From Karstenula rhodostoma CBS 690.94 (Eukaryota; Ascomycota; Dothideomycetes; Pleosporales; Didymosphaeriaceae), in assembly GCA_010093485.1 (NCBI GenBank), contig MU001511.1, positions 372,001 through 436,000 on the forward strand: 64,000 nucleotides of DNA, in the 5' to 3' direction. Below are positions 34,582 through 46,707 of the stretch, one piece after another. Under the pieces are notes generated by a model. That model did no database searches. It was not told the origin of the DNA and saw only the letters and a list, made by a program, of their open reading frames with translations. Position numbers and translations under genes: made by a program. Position 1 is the first letter of the stretch, and every line of letters starts with the position of its first letter.

Positions 34582-37492
34582 GCTCGCGAAGTATCACATT
34601 TGATAGTAAAGTGCGATGTGGTATCAAGTCTACCAGGGGAGATGCGCAAAGGTCAGACCTATTGTGAATCCTGCACAGTGTAATAGTAGTCGAGTAGGTG
34701 TAAAGAGCACAGATATGGCTCTGACCGACATGGTTACTCGAGGTGTCCAGAAGTGAAGTGATAAGAACGATCGAGGCCGGAAGAAGAGTGCTGTGTATAC
34801 GACAATCCGGGATAACAGAATCCATTACATTGCGTCTGTATACTTGTTTCTTCGATGTATCCATCTCCAAATGCGTCTATTCCTAGTCATTCTGTTTCTG
34901 AAGGAACATGTTACGGTGCGATGAACGCGCATTATTCCCAATATGTACTTGTTGCGGTTTAGCCCGATTAGCCACTGATCGATCCTCATTCCTACTCACG
35001 ATGCGCCTCCCTACCCACGATGCAATTCAAGAATTTAAGTTACCATTGCTCTTCTATCCCATGGTGTTGTATCGCGGTGAAATCGACGCTAAACTTCTCA
35101 ACATCTACCGCTTGTGATTTAGTGAACTGAGACTCTGATTGGCTCAAGGTTCGAGCGGACCGCAGCTGAAACTCCTGGAATCTTACCCCAGCAAACCCTT
35201 TCGGTGGCGATGCTGAAAGATACTTCACCCTGTAGTAGAACCGCTTCTAATAGACAGTATATTTGAAACATCTCGGACCCTGCTTTGGTAACCTTTAAAA
35301 TCTCGGAGCAAAGAAACACCTTGTTGAAACTATTCCCTGTTAGTGTAACCCGCGTTATCTAAACGAGGAATTTCTCTTCAAGCCATCCGAAAAAGCCTCT
35401 CATAACTATCAGTCCCTGTAGTCGAGTAGGCATTTGAAGGCGGTGTGTCTTGGGGCGAAGTTGTTCGCAGTCGTTCAGCCGGACGCGACTTCCCAACTTC
35501 CTCAGGCGCTAACTGGGAAGCGACCACGCTCGACGTCAATTCTTCAACTTAATCCCAACACCGACTTTCTTCCGTAGCACATATCCTATAATGTGCTTCT
35601 CACAGGAGCCGAGTACTCTCCTCATCTACAGGCAATTCTTCATCTGACTCAGCTATGAGTGCGTTACTCGTCGGGACCGGGACCGGAGCCGGAATCGGGG
35701 TACGGCCCCTTGATATGGATTAGGCTATCGTGGAGCAGAATACGCCAGGTATCTTGGTATGTGTCCCTGAACATGGAAGCAAGAGCGCGTCTATCGCTGA
35801 TACCCGAAGACTGTTATTGTCGTCGCATTGAGTGTGCAGAACTTCAACCCGGAACAAGACAGGGTCCGTACGAACTACACAGAATGTGCGACTCTGAAAA
35901 TGGGCGACGCGCAAGACTGCCAGGGACTTATTTTTGACGCCTCTACTCAGACTAGAGAAACTGCTTGATGGGCCGACCCTTAATGCCCCGCAGTTTTGTC
36001 AGACGCAGGCTCAATAAGAGACGGCTTCCGCAATCCAGCAGCATTCGCTTGGTCCGGAGCATGGCCCCTGGTCAGCAAAATGATCACCATATCTGTCTAT
36101 GCACGGCGGTTGCTGACGATATGATGACTATCCTTTCTCGGTCACACCTATCAGGCAAATGACAGTTTGCCTGGCCGCCGCGCACTTTCTCGGGCTCCAT
36201 AATACCGGGCGTATTCTGCATCTTCACAATAGCCAAAAAAAGAATGGGTGGACCAATGATGCTCGATTAAAACAGCGGACGGGCGAGAGGAAGGCGGTCA
36301 TATGGCGGGTTCGCTGTCAGGATTGCTCGGCCAGCTCCTGAAGGTGAGGCTCGCAGAAACAGAGGTGCGGCCCCATACGGCCGGCTGCACGCTGTTCACC
36401 GGTGGACGATCCAGATGAAGTGCATGTTACGTGCTTGGACGTGGAGCGAGTGTTGGAGGCTTACTATTGGCCATGCCGTTTAGGGATGCTTTTGCGACAG
36501 ACAATGACCGAGGCCGCGAGCCGCGAGGCCACTTGTAGCGCAGTGCCGCACCGCCAGAGTAGGTGGAGTGCACTTGGTGAACGCCTGCTTCGTATGCACC
36601 GCGACGCGACTCGTTCGGCCGTACGACACTCCGCTCGCCCCAGCATGGGTGCCGCAGCTGGGGCCTGCAAGTGGAGCCGAGGCAGGTTGCTGAGCGAAGT
36701 CGCGCGAAGCCAGATGACAAGACCATGGCTTCTCGCTGACCGTTTAGGATAATGCAGAGGAGTGGTGAATGTTCATGCAGGCATGCGAGTGGGTCAAGGC
36801 AAGCCAGGCGAGACGAAGCGCCGCGCTCCGGGTTCCGCTGGCAGATCGCCCGGCATCGTTTGCGAAGGTCGCTCGCGAAAAAGCGCCCTCTACGTTCTCG
36901 TACGTCGTCGCATCGTCCCGCGCTTCGCTTGGTAGTCGCAAAGTATTGCGAGTGCATTGCGCAGTGCAATTTGCGACGCTACCAGCCGCACGAAACAGCC
37001 AAAGAAGGAATCGCCGCCCGAGTAGTCGGGCCTGAGGTAGGGATTGCACAAGTGATTTTGCACCCGATTGTTGCCTGTGCAGAAAACGGGCAATGCGGCG
37101 GTTTGGCGGCGTGGTGGAGGCTGCATACGTGCAGCTGCCGAGTATATATGGCCTGCCTTGAACCCTGGCTTCACCACCCTTTTGGCCAATTTGCAGCAGA
37201 GCATTGTTTGGAGGAAAAATTGCCGAATGCTCATGGTGGCCAACCGTTCACGACACTGTGGAACGAAGTTGTGGGACAAGCGTGTCGTACAACAGCCTCC
37301 TCTGCTTTGCAGGGCGACCTGCAGGACCTCTCTTCGCAGACCAACGGTTCTCCAGGAGGTAACGACCTTGCAAGCTGTCTTTGCCGGGATCGGAGGGGCC
37401 CATATAAGGTTGCCTGCAGGCAGTCATACCCAGAGTCCCTGGATCCCAGTCGACCATCGGACAGGCTGGGTAGCGCAGAACCCCGCAGTCGT
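34582..37492. other. Large gene-free stretch (2.9 kb)
   Basis: I see no supported gene. The left two kilobases have short, unrelated open frames only. From about 36400 the DNA is GC-rich and several frames on both strands stay open at once, which signals base composition rather than coding. One of these frames, from an ATG at 36752, runs into the F-box-like gene without a stop, but its Arg/Cys-rich translation looks non-coding. The promoter and leader of the F-box-like gene should be in the last few hundred bases. Confidence 0.5.
37143..37149 (+). promoter_or_regulatory. Candidate TATA box for the F-box-like gene
   Basis: A TATATAT word stands alone in GC-rich sequence about 345 bp before the chosen start codon at 37493. 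Position and contrast with the surroundings suggest a TATA element; no other evidence. Confidence 0.3.
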
Positions 37493-40363
37493 ATGGCGGG
37501 TGCCATGTCACCCACCGCCGTGGTTGTCTTGGACCATGAAGTTATCGATATTGAACATAGTCCGGAGCCAGTGCCTCCACCCACAGAAGGAACAACGCCA
37601 ACACTAGCCAACAGCGACACTATGGCACAGCATGTAGGCCTGAAAGACCCAGAAGGCTTCCTCCGGCGGTGTTCAGGGTACAACAAAAAGAAAAACGTCC
37701 GATGCAGTGCCATCATCGGCCGCAACTCTCATCACGTCAAGAATGCCCATTCGACATTTCTGCCGACTTGTTACACCCACAGAGATCAAAAAAGCTACGC
37801 TGGGTGGTGTCAGTTCATGCAAAAAGATGACGAAAGATGTGGGAGGTTATTTCGATGGACACCGCCGTACTTTGAGCTTTGCGCAGAACATCAAGGACAC
37901 CCCGACACGCCGTGCCATTTCATGAAGCTTCCTCTTGAACTTCGCCTGGAAGTGTTCCGCCACTTGCTTCCATCGAGGCCCATCGGCTCATCAACTTCGC
38001 TACTTCATATCGACGAAGACCCCGATCAACAACAACCCTGGTACCACTCGACGGGCCCTACGCGTACCGGGCCTGCAAGTCTCGGTAGAAATGCGTATAT
38101 GGCTCGATCCAGTTCGCCTCTCGATCGCTCCACGATGCGCAGCGTATTTCCGATACCGCTCATCAATTTGCTCTTGATCAACCGGCAGATACACGATGAA
38201 GTGAGAGATTTTCTTTACAGTACCGTCCCGTTCACAGTCGACGTTCGGAAGGATGGGACCTTCATGTGCGGCAGGCGTCTTCTAGAACCAAGAAGGGCAG
38301 ACGGATCCTCTCACTACGTTGTCGGAGATGTAGACAAAACCAAAGAACGGTTCTTAAAGACTTTCAACTGGGCCGCAGTCAAGAACTATAATGTTGATAT
38401 CTTGGTAGAGAACTGGAAGGACGACACCAACCGCGGCTACCATACATTTCCCTGGGATGAAGAGGTGGAAATCTATGACATTCGGGACTACATTGGTGTG
38501 GTAATCTCCGGCATTCTCAGCAAAGCCAGAAACCTATGCAGGCTCAACGTTCGGCTCGGCTTTTCAAAATTCATATGGACCCAAGAGGAACTATACACGA
38601 ACATTAAGACTCTAATTGGGCCTTTCGAACGCTTACGAAATGTCAGGCAGCCACGTTTCCTTGGCGTGTATGAAGGGACACCGCAGACCAACTTCATGAT
38701 TAGCCTGCCAGTACCCAGCCATGCCGCAAACTCCTCGATAGCTGCGGTTGGATCACCCCATCTTAGACCGTCCACTCCACTATGTTCAGTTCCCCAGCTG
38801 CCCACCAAGGCACCCTTGTTCATCTGCACCGAGCCTGAATTCGTCGAATACCGCAACAACTGGGAACGCTGGATTGCTTCTGCATCCGCTACATCTCTCG
38901 TATCGAAGCCACCAATCCGTGCCATGTTCACCGAGCTCAAGGAGTTCTACACTCGGCTTGCAGCTACAGTAATCGACGTGACTGCGCGTAGCGGTCGCCA
39001 CGCATTTCTGCATCGAGCGAGAGTGGCTCGAGAACAAGAGAATGTAGAAGCATTCAGGCATCTAAGAAACGAACTGATCAGTTACTGGGAAGCGTATCTG
39101 GAGCAAGAGGAACGGAAGAAGGATGATATGAACCGGAGACTGAGCAGGATGTTGGACGTAGATGTTTATCCAGCCTCCTGGGATGAGGATCACACTTACA
39201 TTGTTGGATCTAACTCCGGTCTAGTTCCCTCGAAGTCAAGCTCAAGCTCACAATCGCCCGTCATCACTGATGCGGATTCATGGCTCAAGGCTGCAAAGCG
39301 CTCGCGACCAGAGATTGCTAACTCCGTTCCTTGTGCTCGGCCGAGGACTGTTCTTTCTCAACACCAACCTCAGTCTCAGGCCCGTACCTCGAAATGTGAG
39401 GAGAGTGCAAGCGCACAAGATCCAGTTATCATCGACTTGGCGGAGGACGACCAGAATATGCGCGAGATGCAACGGAAGGAAAACCTTCGCCTCCGGCCAC
39501 AGCAGCGACATAGCATACTTGTTCAAAGCCCGACCAGCTCGGACGATCGAGATTCGCCCAGCATCTCCCAGACCACTCTCCAGCCATCAAAGGACCAGCA
39601 GCCCATGGCGCTGAACCCACAACTCCACCTCGAAGCAGCAATATCGCATCGCAGACGGGCTGAGTTGCGAGCACACAGGTTCCGCGCCATCCAGGAACAT
39701 CGGCAATCATTGGCCCGCCAACATGCTCAAGCAGCTCAATCTCTGCGCTTAGCAGAACCTCCCCAGATGCCTTATTATGCATTATCGCATGAGCAGCTCA
39801 CAGCCATGCAGCAGATACAGCGTCAGATCCGCGACACCCCGGTTATGTCACCTGGACCCATACAGCAGATACAAACACAGGTCCACGCATCTGCGTCATC
39901 CTCAGCATCCCCATCGTTTTCGCCGATCGATGAACTCTCCCCAGCAACCAGGGGGGTCCCGATGGATATGTCGTACCACCAACAACCATCTGCATCTTTC
40001 TACACGGGCTACGCTGGCTATCCCATTGACCAGAACCTCACTATACCCAATGCGGAGCCCGCAGTGCACATCTACGAGGGCTCGTCGCACAAGCGGGCTG
40101 TTACTGAGACTGGGGATGTAGCATTGGTGGACGGCAAGAGACAGAGAGTGGACTCGGGCATGGGCTGGGCGGATGAAGGGTACGGGACGCAAAGAGGAGC
40201 GCTTGAGACTGGGGTTGAGGCGACGGCCGTTGGTGAGCAGGTTTATCAGCCTCATGTAAGTGCGCAGGAGCCATATTGGGAGTTTGGGGAGCAGGCGAAG
40301 ATGGGTTGGAAAGGGAAAGGGAAGGCGCGGGCGGAGGACCAGGAGAGTGGATGGGTTGGCTGA
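37493..40363 (+). CDS. F-box-like protein of the fungal Cys-rich N-terminal type
   Basis: One exon of 956 residues from the ATG at 37493; a second ATG follows at 37505. The same frame is open back to 36752, but that part lacks protein-like composition, so I do not include it. Residues about 70-140 hold a Cys/His-rich region (RCSGYNKKKNVRCSA, CYTH, CQFM, RCGRLF, CAEH) that may bind zinc. It is followed at about 142-165 by FMKLPLELRLEVFRHLLP, an F-box-like helix pair. The central 300 residues look folded; after about residue 560 the protein is Gln-, Ser- and Pro-rich and mostly disordered, with one helical stretch rich in Arg, Ala and Gln. F-box proteins present substrates to SCF ubiquitin ligases. 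The substrate is unknown, and I know of no named orthologue. Confidence 0.8.
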   Translation: MAGAMSPTAVVVLDHEVIDIEHSPEPVPPPTEGTTPTLANSDTMAQHVGLKDPEGFLRRCSGYNKKKNVRCSAIIGRNSHHVKNAHSTFLPTCYTHRDQKSYAGWCQFMQKDDERCGRLFRWTPPYFELCAEHQGHPDTPCHFMKLPLELRLEVFRHLLPSRPIGSSTSLLHIDEDPDQQQPWYHSTGPTRTGPASLGRNAYMARSSSPLDRSTMRSVFPIPLINLLLINRQIHDEVRDFLYSTVPFTVDVRKDGTFMCGRRLLEPRRADGSSHYVVGDVDKTKERFLKTFNWAAVKNYNVDILVENWKDDTNRGYHTFPWDEEVEIYDIRDYIGVVISGILSKARNLCRLNVRLGFSKFIWTQEELYTNIKTLIGPFERLRNVRQPRFLGVYEGTPQTNFMISLPVPSHAANSSIAAVGSPHLRPSTPLCSVPQLPTKAPLFICTEPEFVEYRNNWERWIASASATSLVSKPPIRAMFTELKEFYTRLAATVIDVTARSGRHAFLHRARVAREQENVEAFRHLRNELISYWEAYLEQEERKKDDMNRRLSRMLDVDVYPASWDEDHTYIVGSNSGLVPSKSSSSSQSPVITDADSWLKAAKRSRPEIANSVPCARPRTVLSQHQPQSQARTSKCEESASAQDPVIIDLAEDDQNMREMQRKENLRLRPQQRHSILVQSPTSSDDRDSPSISQTTLQPSKDQQPMALNPQLHLEAAISHRRRAELRAHRFRAIQEHRQSLARQHAQAAQSLRLAEPPQMPYYALSHEQLTAMQQIQRQIRDTPVMSPGPIQQIQTQVHASASSSASPSFSPIDELSPATRGVPMDMSYHQQPSASFYTGYAGYPIDQNLTIPNAEPAVHIYEGSSHKRAVTETGDVALVDGKRQRVDSGMGWADEGYGTQRGALETGVEATAVGEQVYQPHVSAQEPYWEFGEQAKMGWKGKGKARAEDQESGWVG

Positions 40364-41829
40364 AAGTAGGTAACGATCTGTGCCTGCGGCAAGAAAGTTT
40401 ATTGGAAGATTGGACCGGGTGGGATGGAGGCCTGCGTCGATGTTGCTTCGTTTGGAGTTCGGGGTCAAAATGCATAGCATAGCATAGCATAGCCATGGAG
40501 TCGAAAAATGTGTAACGGCCGTCACGACTTCGTTTGACGGGTTGTCGGATCAATCGATATTGTGTATATAATAATCAAAGAAATTTCTCCACTATCTTTA
40601 GCATCTCGCATCGATTGCGCGGCTGAGATCCCAAAACCGTGAAGCTTAAACCCGCGTTTCCCAGCGAGATGTGTAATTGGCTGTTTGGGCGATGCGCTCT
40701 TCTACAGCACAACTGAGCAGGCCTTTCGCACAGGTCAGGATGGCCGGCCCCGACATTCTTCCTATTCACCGAAGCAGGCCGATCATGTTGATGTCTAACC
40801 CGATAGTGTGACTTTGTTAAGAGAAAGCGAGGCCTCCAACGCCCTGCCAACTCCAGCCTCGCCGCCTTAAATACCCACTACATGTACCATACCTGTCTGT
40901 TCTCTTGGGCATGACATACCCTCCCTGCATCAAGACACGCGACGTCATACTAGATGTATTGGATACGACTCTACCCGAGAAAAGCCAGATACGACATTAG
41001 CGACGTCACTATATCCTGTAATGGCAATGACGAAGGGTACCCAATGTTAGTAGCTTTTCGCAGTACGAGTTGCTGGAGACAGACACTGAGGTATCTCCGG
41101 TATATGTGGGTTTCGATATGAGCGCTGGAGAGTTTGAGGCTGGACCTGATATGGGATGTTTATCCGTGCACGGAGCTTTTTTGTTGCGGGTTGTAGTAAT
41201 TGCATTGGTTGTGGGATGGTTGCGTAGCCTGCAGAGAAGAGGAATCGGGACGATGTAGCGTTCGTCTGGGGAGAAACGAAGTTGACATAGAGATTAGTGA
41301 ATGCAGCGACTGCTATTGGAAATTGGACTTCTTTTTGCAGTCGTAGTACGCGTTCGCGTCAGTGTGAACGTTGGATGGGTATTATGGTGTGGGTCTGTAG
41401 ACGTATTATGGAGGCGCTTGCTACAGGTTAGCCCATCGTTGTATTTATAAAGTATAGCAGTATGCGAGGACTTGTTTCTGGTGTGTTGATCGCGCGCTGG
41501 ATTCCAACAAGCTGGACAATGTGTGCTCAGGGGTTGCTGTTGTCTCCAAAGATCGACGTTGGACACGGAGAAGCTTGGAGCGCCTTTCCCGGTCCTGCAC
41601 AGAAGGCAAGACAACGATTGGATAGGAGCCAGAAGAAACAAGTCCTCCTAGAATGCACGCCAGAGATGAACCGGACTTAGGTTTGTCGTTCGGAAGAGTG
41701 GCTTTTCATTCGTCCATGGAATCTATACAGTCCCTGCCTCCAAGCCTTCGGCCCCTTCCCCAATGGCACAGCTATTGTACATCGCTTCCACCATCCTGCC
41801 GATTGACATTCGTACTATTCGGGTATCGC
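40364..41829. other. Gene-free region between convergent genes
   Basis: About 1.5 kb between the 3' ends of the F-box-like gene and the ATP synthase subunit gene. Short open frames at 41070-41258 and 41294-41641 have no recognisable features. A pentamer repeat at 40472-40493 is the only structure I note. Confidence 0.5.
40472..40493 (+). repeat. Pentanucleotide microsatellite, GCATA units
   Basis: About four and a half tandem copies of GCATA in the 3' flank of the F-box-like gene. It is outside any coding frame I accept. Confidence 0.8.
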
Positions 41830-42274
41830 TTAATGGCTGTCCGAGGCGGGGTTCTTGCGGAGCGGGTTCCTTGGGTCCTCCTTGTACTCATCGGCTACCC
41901 AATGTCAGTATTCTCGTGTCGAAGGCGCCGATGCGCGAGGTTGAATCGTAAGGTGGACTAACCAGTCATCATGGCACCAGCCGCAGCGTTTACACCGTAA
42001 AGGATGACGAGGCCTGTGTTTCTGTAAGCCTTGGTCTCCAGGCCCTCTATCATCCCCCTAGCCCGCAATCGCATCGCTTTGAGCTTCTAACTTCTTCTCT
42101 CTTGTTTGCCTCAATCGTGTTTCGCGTGCGACGTACCGGAGACGTAGAAGGGCCACATGGGCTTAGCTATGCATCGTTAGCAGACCGATCTTCGGGCGGC
42201 CGTGCAGGGCGGAGGAGCGAGCCAATTGACGTACCGACAGGCGCCGGGAACTTGCGGCCGAGGAAACCAGGCAT
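41830..42274 (-). CDS. atp18: Mitochondrial F1Fo ATP synthase subunit i/j (Atp18)
   Basis: Four small exons, 42274-42235, 42166-42137, 42013-41963 and 41894-41830, give 61 residues. All three introns (68, 123 and 68 nt) interrupt in phase 1, and each junction is fixed by family sequence: FPAPV-AKPMWPF, YVS-GLVILYG, AGAMMT-ADEYKEDPRNP. These are the hallmark segments of subunit i/j, a single-pass inner-membrane protein at the periphery of the Fo sector that helps stabilise the stator and dimer interface. The product has no cleaved presequence, as usual. The gene is easy to miss because no exon exceeds 65 nt. It is divergent from spc19, with 253 bp between the start codons. Confidence 0.9.
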
Positions 42275-42527
42275 CTTTGCGAGTTGATGGAGGAATCGGA
42301 GTGGATGGGGTGGTAGTCGAGTGGTGATGGCGGATGGGAGGTGAGCTGTTGTGCTCCGAATCTTCGCGCCGCCAAGACGCCGTTTGCCGGGGTTCCGCCG
42401 CGGTGGTGGGGAAAGCGCGAAGGTAAACATTGGGCAAGTTGATACAACTACACGGCCACACAGTTATTCAGCAGAGTGTATAGTCGTCTGTAGAGCGATT
42501 ATCAAGCAAACCGTTAATCTACTGACT
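42275..42527. promoter_or_regulatory. Divergent promoter, atp18 / spc19
   Basis: A 253-bp spacer between two start codons on opposite strands, containing both promoters. I find no clear TATA box in it. No coding sequence. Confidence 0.55.
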
Positions 42528-43107
42528 ATGGCTCTCGAAGGCTGCGTCGGATCGCTGCGTAGCAGCATGCAGCTGCTGGATTCGTCCATCAACATCCTCG
42601 ATGAAGCTACCAACGACTTTCCCCGCCTTTCGAAGGTGCTGCACACGACCCGGGTAAGATGTAATACCTCGGTCCTATCTTTTAACCTGACTAACCTCGT
42701 GTCAGCACTTCGAACTCATCTCCGAACCAGACTTGCATTCCGCACAATCCGCTCTCCTCTCCGAGATACGTCCCGAAGTCGAATCCCTCCTCACCCGCGT
42801 CCAAAACCACCTCGACAAGCTAGAGCGCCGCGAGCAGTCTCTAATTGCGAAGTGCGACCTCAACGACGGCCGCCTCGGCACCCAGGACGGCAATGCCGAA
42901 TCAGCATTTACGCCAAAGAACAGGGGAAGTGCAGGTGCGAATGGGAAGCCCATAAGTGCCGTGCAAGAGATGAAGTACAAGCAGTTAAGAGCGAAGAAGC
43001 AGCGGCTGAGTTATGCGGTAGAGACCCTCGAGTTGCAGGCCAAGCAGAGGGAGAGGCAGTTGAGGATGAGCATGGCGGCGCCACAGCAGTTCGAGGTTGA
43101 GGATTGA
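42528..43107 (+). CDS. spc19: DASH kinetochore complex subunit Spc19
   Basis: Two exons, 42528-42653 and 42706-43107, give 175 residues. The 52-nt intron has GTAAGA, a CTGACTAAC branch site and GTCAG, and it joins LHTTR to HFELISEPDL in phase 0. The N-terminal LEGCVGSLRSS, LDSSINILDEAT and FPRLSKVL, and the helix EVESLLTRVQNHLDKLERREQ match Spc19. Spc19 is part of the ten-subunit DASH/Dam1 complex, which forms rings on microtubules and couples kinetochores to depolymerising ends in mitosis. Two coiled-coil helices are visible. A less conserved polar segment of about 35 residues sits between them. DASH is fungal, which supports the organism call. Confidence 0.93.
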
Positions 43108-45294
43108 GGGATGATAGTGGCGACTTGAAGACGGGCGGTCGACGAGAGAGAGCTTATGGGCTTGGACTGGGCGTTTGCTTTATGATACCCTTGGTTATGA
43201 ATATCACGATGATGGATTGCAGGCCAACCGAGCTACCTCGATACAGAAGACCTCACACGAGCGCTGCTTGTGGTGTAAGAAAGACGACAAGACGGCATTG
43301 GGTCTTGGTTGTTGGGCTTTGGCGAGACAATGAAAACTAAACCGATATCCACGACGAGTGTGCGAAAATTGATTAACGTTTGTAACTTTTTGTATAAAGA
43401 TGCTTGCTTGCAAATCTGTCAGTATGATCTTGATACTGGCACAATAATGCAATGTTACAACGTAGGCGATCGCTTGTTTGTACCTGAACAAGCGCAACCG
43501 GATACAGCCGTGGTAGCGCTCACCAGTGCCACAAAGACCAGCTAGCACATGTCTCTCGGTACGGACCGTGTGAGCTGGGTCGATACGAGCCATGGATGCT
43601 AAAACAACCAATGGAAGACCAGTTTCACGCTGTATACCTCGCTGTCTTCTTATCCGCGACGTGGATCTATTGTTTGCAGGGCTACACGTGTCTTGCCACT
43701 ATTCTTGCCGCCAAACATCATGCACACCAACGTTTATATCCACCAATGCGCCTGTGAAGGAAAGTTGGGTACCAATCACTGTTGGATTGTGGCTTGGAGG
43801 ACGGGTGAAATACATGCAGGATGGTGTTGGTTGGAGGATTGTTAGATTGGGGAAGACGAGGAGGAGCCTTCCGTTGCATTTCCGGGGCTGGCAAGATACA
43901 TGGTCCGGGGGATCATATATAGGAAATCTGCGGTGCCAGGATGTGATTGTTACAAGTGTATGGAGTTCAATCTACAATCGCATGCATTTGAAGATACTAT
44001 TATGTGGTGTATTTACTCAGAGCCGCTTGTAGCGGGCCGAAGGATAGCTCGATCGATCGATCGGGTCCTCCAGACAAGCTCCACATCGCCGCAGCGTGGC
44101 GGGCACTTGTGTCCCTGCGGAGCGTTGGGCACGTTTCTGTCAAGCCTGACGGCACGTGTAGGGATGCGTGTGTAAAAACATGCCTACGTAGCCAGTCTGC
44201 CAGACCATGTTGGGCTGCACCGCCAGAAGGACTAGTAGGGCGTTGCCGAAGAGGGCATCCTGGGGGAAATCGCATTGTGATTCCAAGGTCCTTCACGATG
44301 GTCCTTTTGCGGGCACTTCTACATCATCTTCACCATCGGATCGAGGGCGACCGAGGCGCCGGGCATGACATCGGCGGCTGCACGGCAACTTGAGCGAGCG
44401 CAGGAAGGACTTTCGGCCCCATTTGCAAGCAAAAGTTGCGCCTGTTTGTGCACTAAAGGTCAGACAGGATTAGAGACGGCGGGCTCTTTTACAGTGGGCG
44501 GGTGACGCGCATAAAGGGGTCAGCTTGCAGCGTGACTGAAGACATGTTCCTCAGCCTCAGCCCGTGACCTGTGCTGGAGCGGAGCCCCGTCTGAAACGTC
44601 TTAAGGCGAGGCATTTGGGAGCCCGCAAGGACGAACTGGGCTGGTCTGCGAACTGAGGTGGGCGTGATTGGCAGAGTCGCCGCGTCTCCACCACGTCTAG
44701 GTGAAAGAGCTTCTTTTAGCCAACGCTAGGATGCATCACGTGACTTCCGCTTCCAAGGCCTGCGGCTGGCGAGACGAAGCCTCTCCCAGACGCTCCCCTC
44801 GTCCCTCCATCTCTCCACACCACAGACACTCGCCCCGAGTGTAATCCTTGGGCCACTCTGCCGGTTGTTCGCGTGCAGCCGCTTTATCGCACCCAGTGCC
44901 CTCGCAGCAAACCCTTTGCCCGTGCCCGCCGCCCTCACACAGTGGACAGTGCCGCTACCCGTTGGGCTCATCTGCCATTCACGCCCTGTAAGTCAGTCGT
45001 CCCTGCGATCGGCCTCACGCCCTCCGCAACACCCTCACCACCTATTTATCACCTGTCTGCCCCACTCACCCGGCACTACCTTCTTCGCACAAGCCGCCCT
45101 CGGCTGTGTTCCTCTGCCTCTCCGCTTACTCACCGCCTCGTTGGCAAGCCACCATAAACTGACCGGAATATCCGCGCAGGCTAAGAACCTTACCCACGCA
45201 ACCACTGCAGCTCGACTGCACCTTCGCACGCCCCCTCTACCCACACACATCCGCATCTGCAGGCCAACCTCCTCAAGGTTAACCGCCCGCAAAC
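43108..45294. other. Long gene-free region, 5' side of casein kinase
   Basis: About 2.2 kb with no supported gene. Short open frames at 43592-44032 and 44004-44393 have no protein-like features. From about 44760 to the start codon the plus strand is pyrimidine-rich with many CCTC/CACC words, typical of a long kinase promoter and 5' leader. Long leaders are common before fungal casein kinase I genes, but the transcription start cannot be read here. Confidence 0.5.
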
Positions 45295-46707
45295 ATGACG
45301 ACAATGGTACGAGCAACCCCGCTCGACAGCACACACGCACTGCAGGACCGGAGCTGACAGGCATACAGGATCTCCGTGTCGGCAACAAGTATAGGATCGG
45401 CCGCAAGATCGGCAGTGGTAGTTTTGGTGACATTTATTTGGGTAGGTATTTGCAATGTATTCGTGTTTCAACATGACACTAATACGAGGATAGGCACCAA
45501 CATAATCTCTGGCGAAGAGATTGCCATCAAGCTCGAGAGCGTCAAGGCTAAGCACCCGCAACTGGAATATGAAGCCCGCGTCTACAAGTCCCTTGCCGGT
45601 GGTGTCGGTATCCCCTTTGTCCGCTGGTTCGGTACCGAGTGCGACTACAATGCCATGGTTTTGGACCTTCTCGGCCCTAGTCTAGAGGACCTCTTCAACT
45701 TCTGCAACCGCAAGTTCTCGCTCAAGACCGTCCTGCTCCTCGCGGACCAGCTCATCTCCCGCATCGAGTATATCCATGCCAAGTCCTTCATCCACCGTGA
45801 TATCAAGCCGGACAACTTCCTCATGGGCATCGGCAAGCGCGGCAACCAGGTCAACGTGATCGACTTTGGTCTAGCCAAGAAGTACCGTGACCCGAAGACT
45901 CACTTCCACATCCCATACCGTGAGAACAAGAACTTGACTGGTACCGCTCGTTATGCCTCCATCAACACCCACTTGGGTGTCGGTAAGTTGAGCCGATTCT
46001 GGCACCTGCAGATTCTCACTAACGGTCACTAGAGCAATCCCGTCGTGATGACATGGAGTCTCTTGGATATGTCATGCTCTACTTCTGCCGTGGATCCCTC
46101 CCCTGGCAAGGACTCAAGGCCGCTACCAAGAAGCAGAAGTACGACCGTATTATGGAGAAGAAGATGACGACTCCCACCGAGGTCCTTTGCCGTGGCTTCC
46201 CTAACGAGTTTGCCATCTACCTGAACTACACCCGTTCCCTGCGCTTCGATGACAAGCCGGACTACTCGTACCTGCGCAAGATCTTCCGTGATCTCTTCGT
46301 CCGTGAGGGGTTCCAGTATGATTACGTGTTCGACTGGACCGTCTACAAATACCAGAAGAATGCTCAGGCCATTGCCCAGGCCGCCGGCAACCAAGGACAG
46401 GGCGAGGAAGATGACAAGGCCCGCGGTCGCCACGTTACTACCACTGCCGCTGCCAACGCTGGCACTGGAACAGGTACTGCTACCAAGGGAGGCCGTCCGG
46501 TCAATGCGCGCCAGGAGGGCACCGGAATGTGAGTTCGACATATCTGATCCTAGTAAGGGACTCCTCTCCTCTGCGTGTAGTGTTCGTTCATAACGCTGGG
46601 CGCGGGGGATTGCCAATCAGACCTTACTAATCTTTGTCTCCTTGTCCAGGCAGCTTCGTTCGTCTAACAAGCGTGGCGGTGATCAGTATGCAACCGGTGG
46701 CTACTGA
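45295..46707 (+). CDS. hhp1: Casein kinase I (CK1 delta/epsilon type)
   Basis: Five exons, 45295-45306, 45369-45441, 45494-45982, 46033-46528 and 46650-46707, give 375 residues. The first exon encodes only MTTM. Introns are 62, 52, 50, 50... strictly 62, 52, 50 and 121 nt, all keeping frame. The kinase domain is complete: [12 protein letters not shown] (P-loop), AIKLE (Lys), HRDIKPDNF (catalytic loop), DFGLAKKY and the CK1-specific [10 protein letters not shown] in place of APE. Kinase sequence ends near residue 300; a short Gly/Thr/Ala-rich tail follows, with [18 protein letters not shown] from the last exon. CK1 phosphorylates acidic or primed Ser/Thr sites and acts in DNA repair, growth and clock control. 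If the last intron is kept, a stop appears right after GTGM, giving a tail shorter by 17 residues. Confidence 0.95.

Noticed and set aside
35040..36400. Short frames between the ferric-reductase relic and the F-box-like gene
   Set aside because: I tried to match them to oxidoreductase families and found no convincing motif.
36752..37492. 247-codon N-terminal extension of the F-box-like protein
   Set aside because: Its translation is rich in Arg, Cys and Trp with no protein-like pattern, and other frames are open at the same time; the likely start is 37493.
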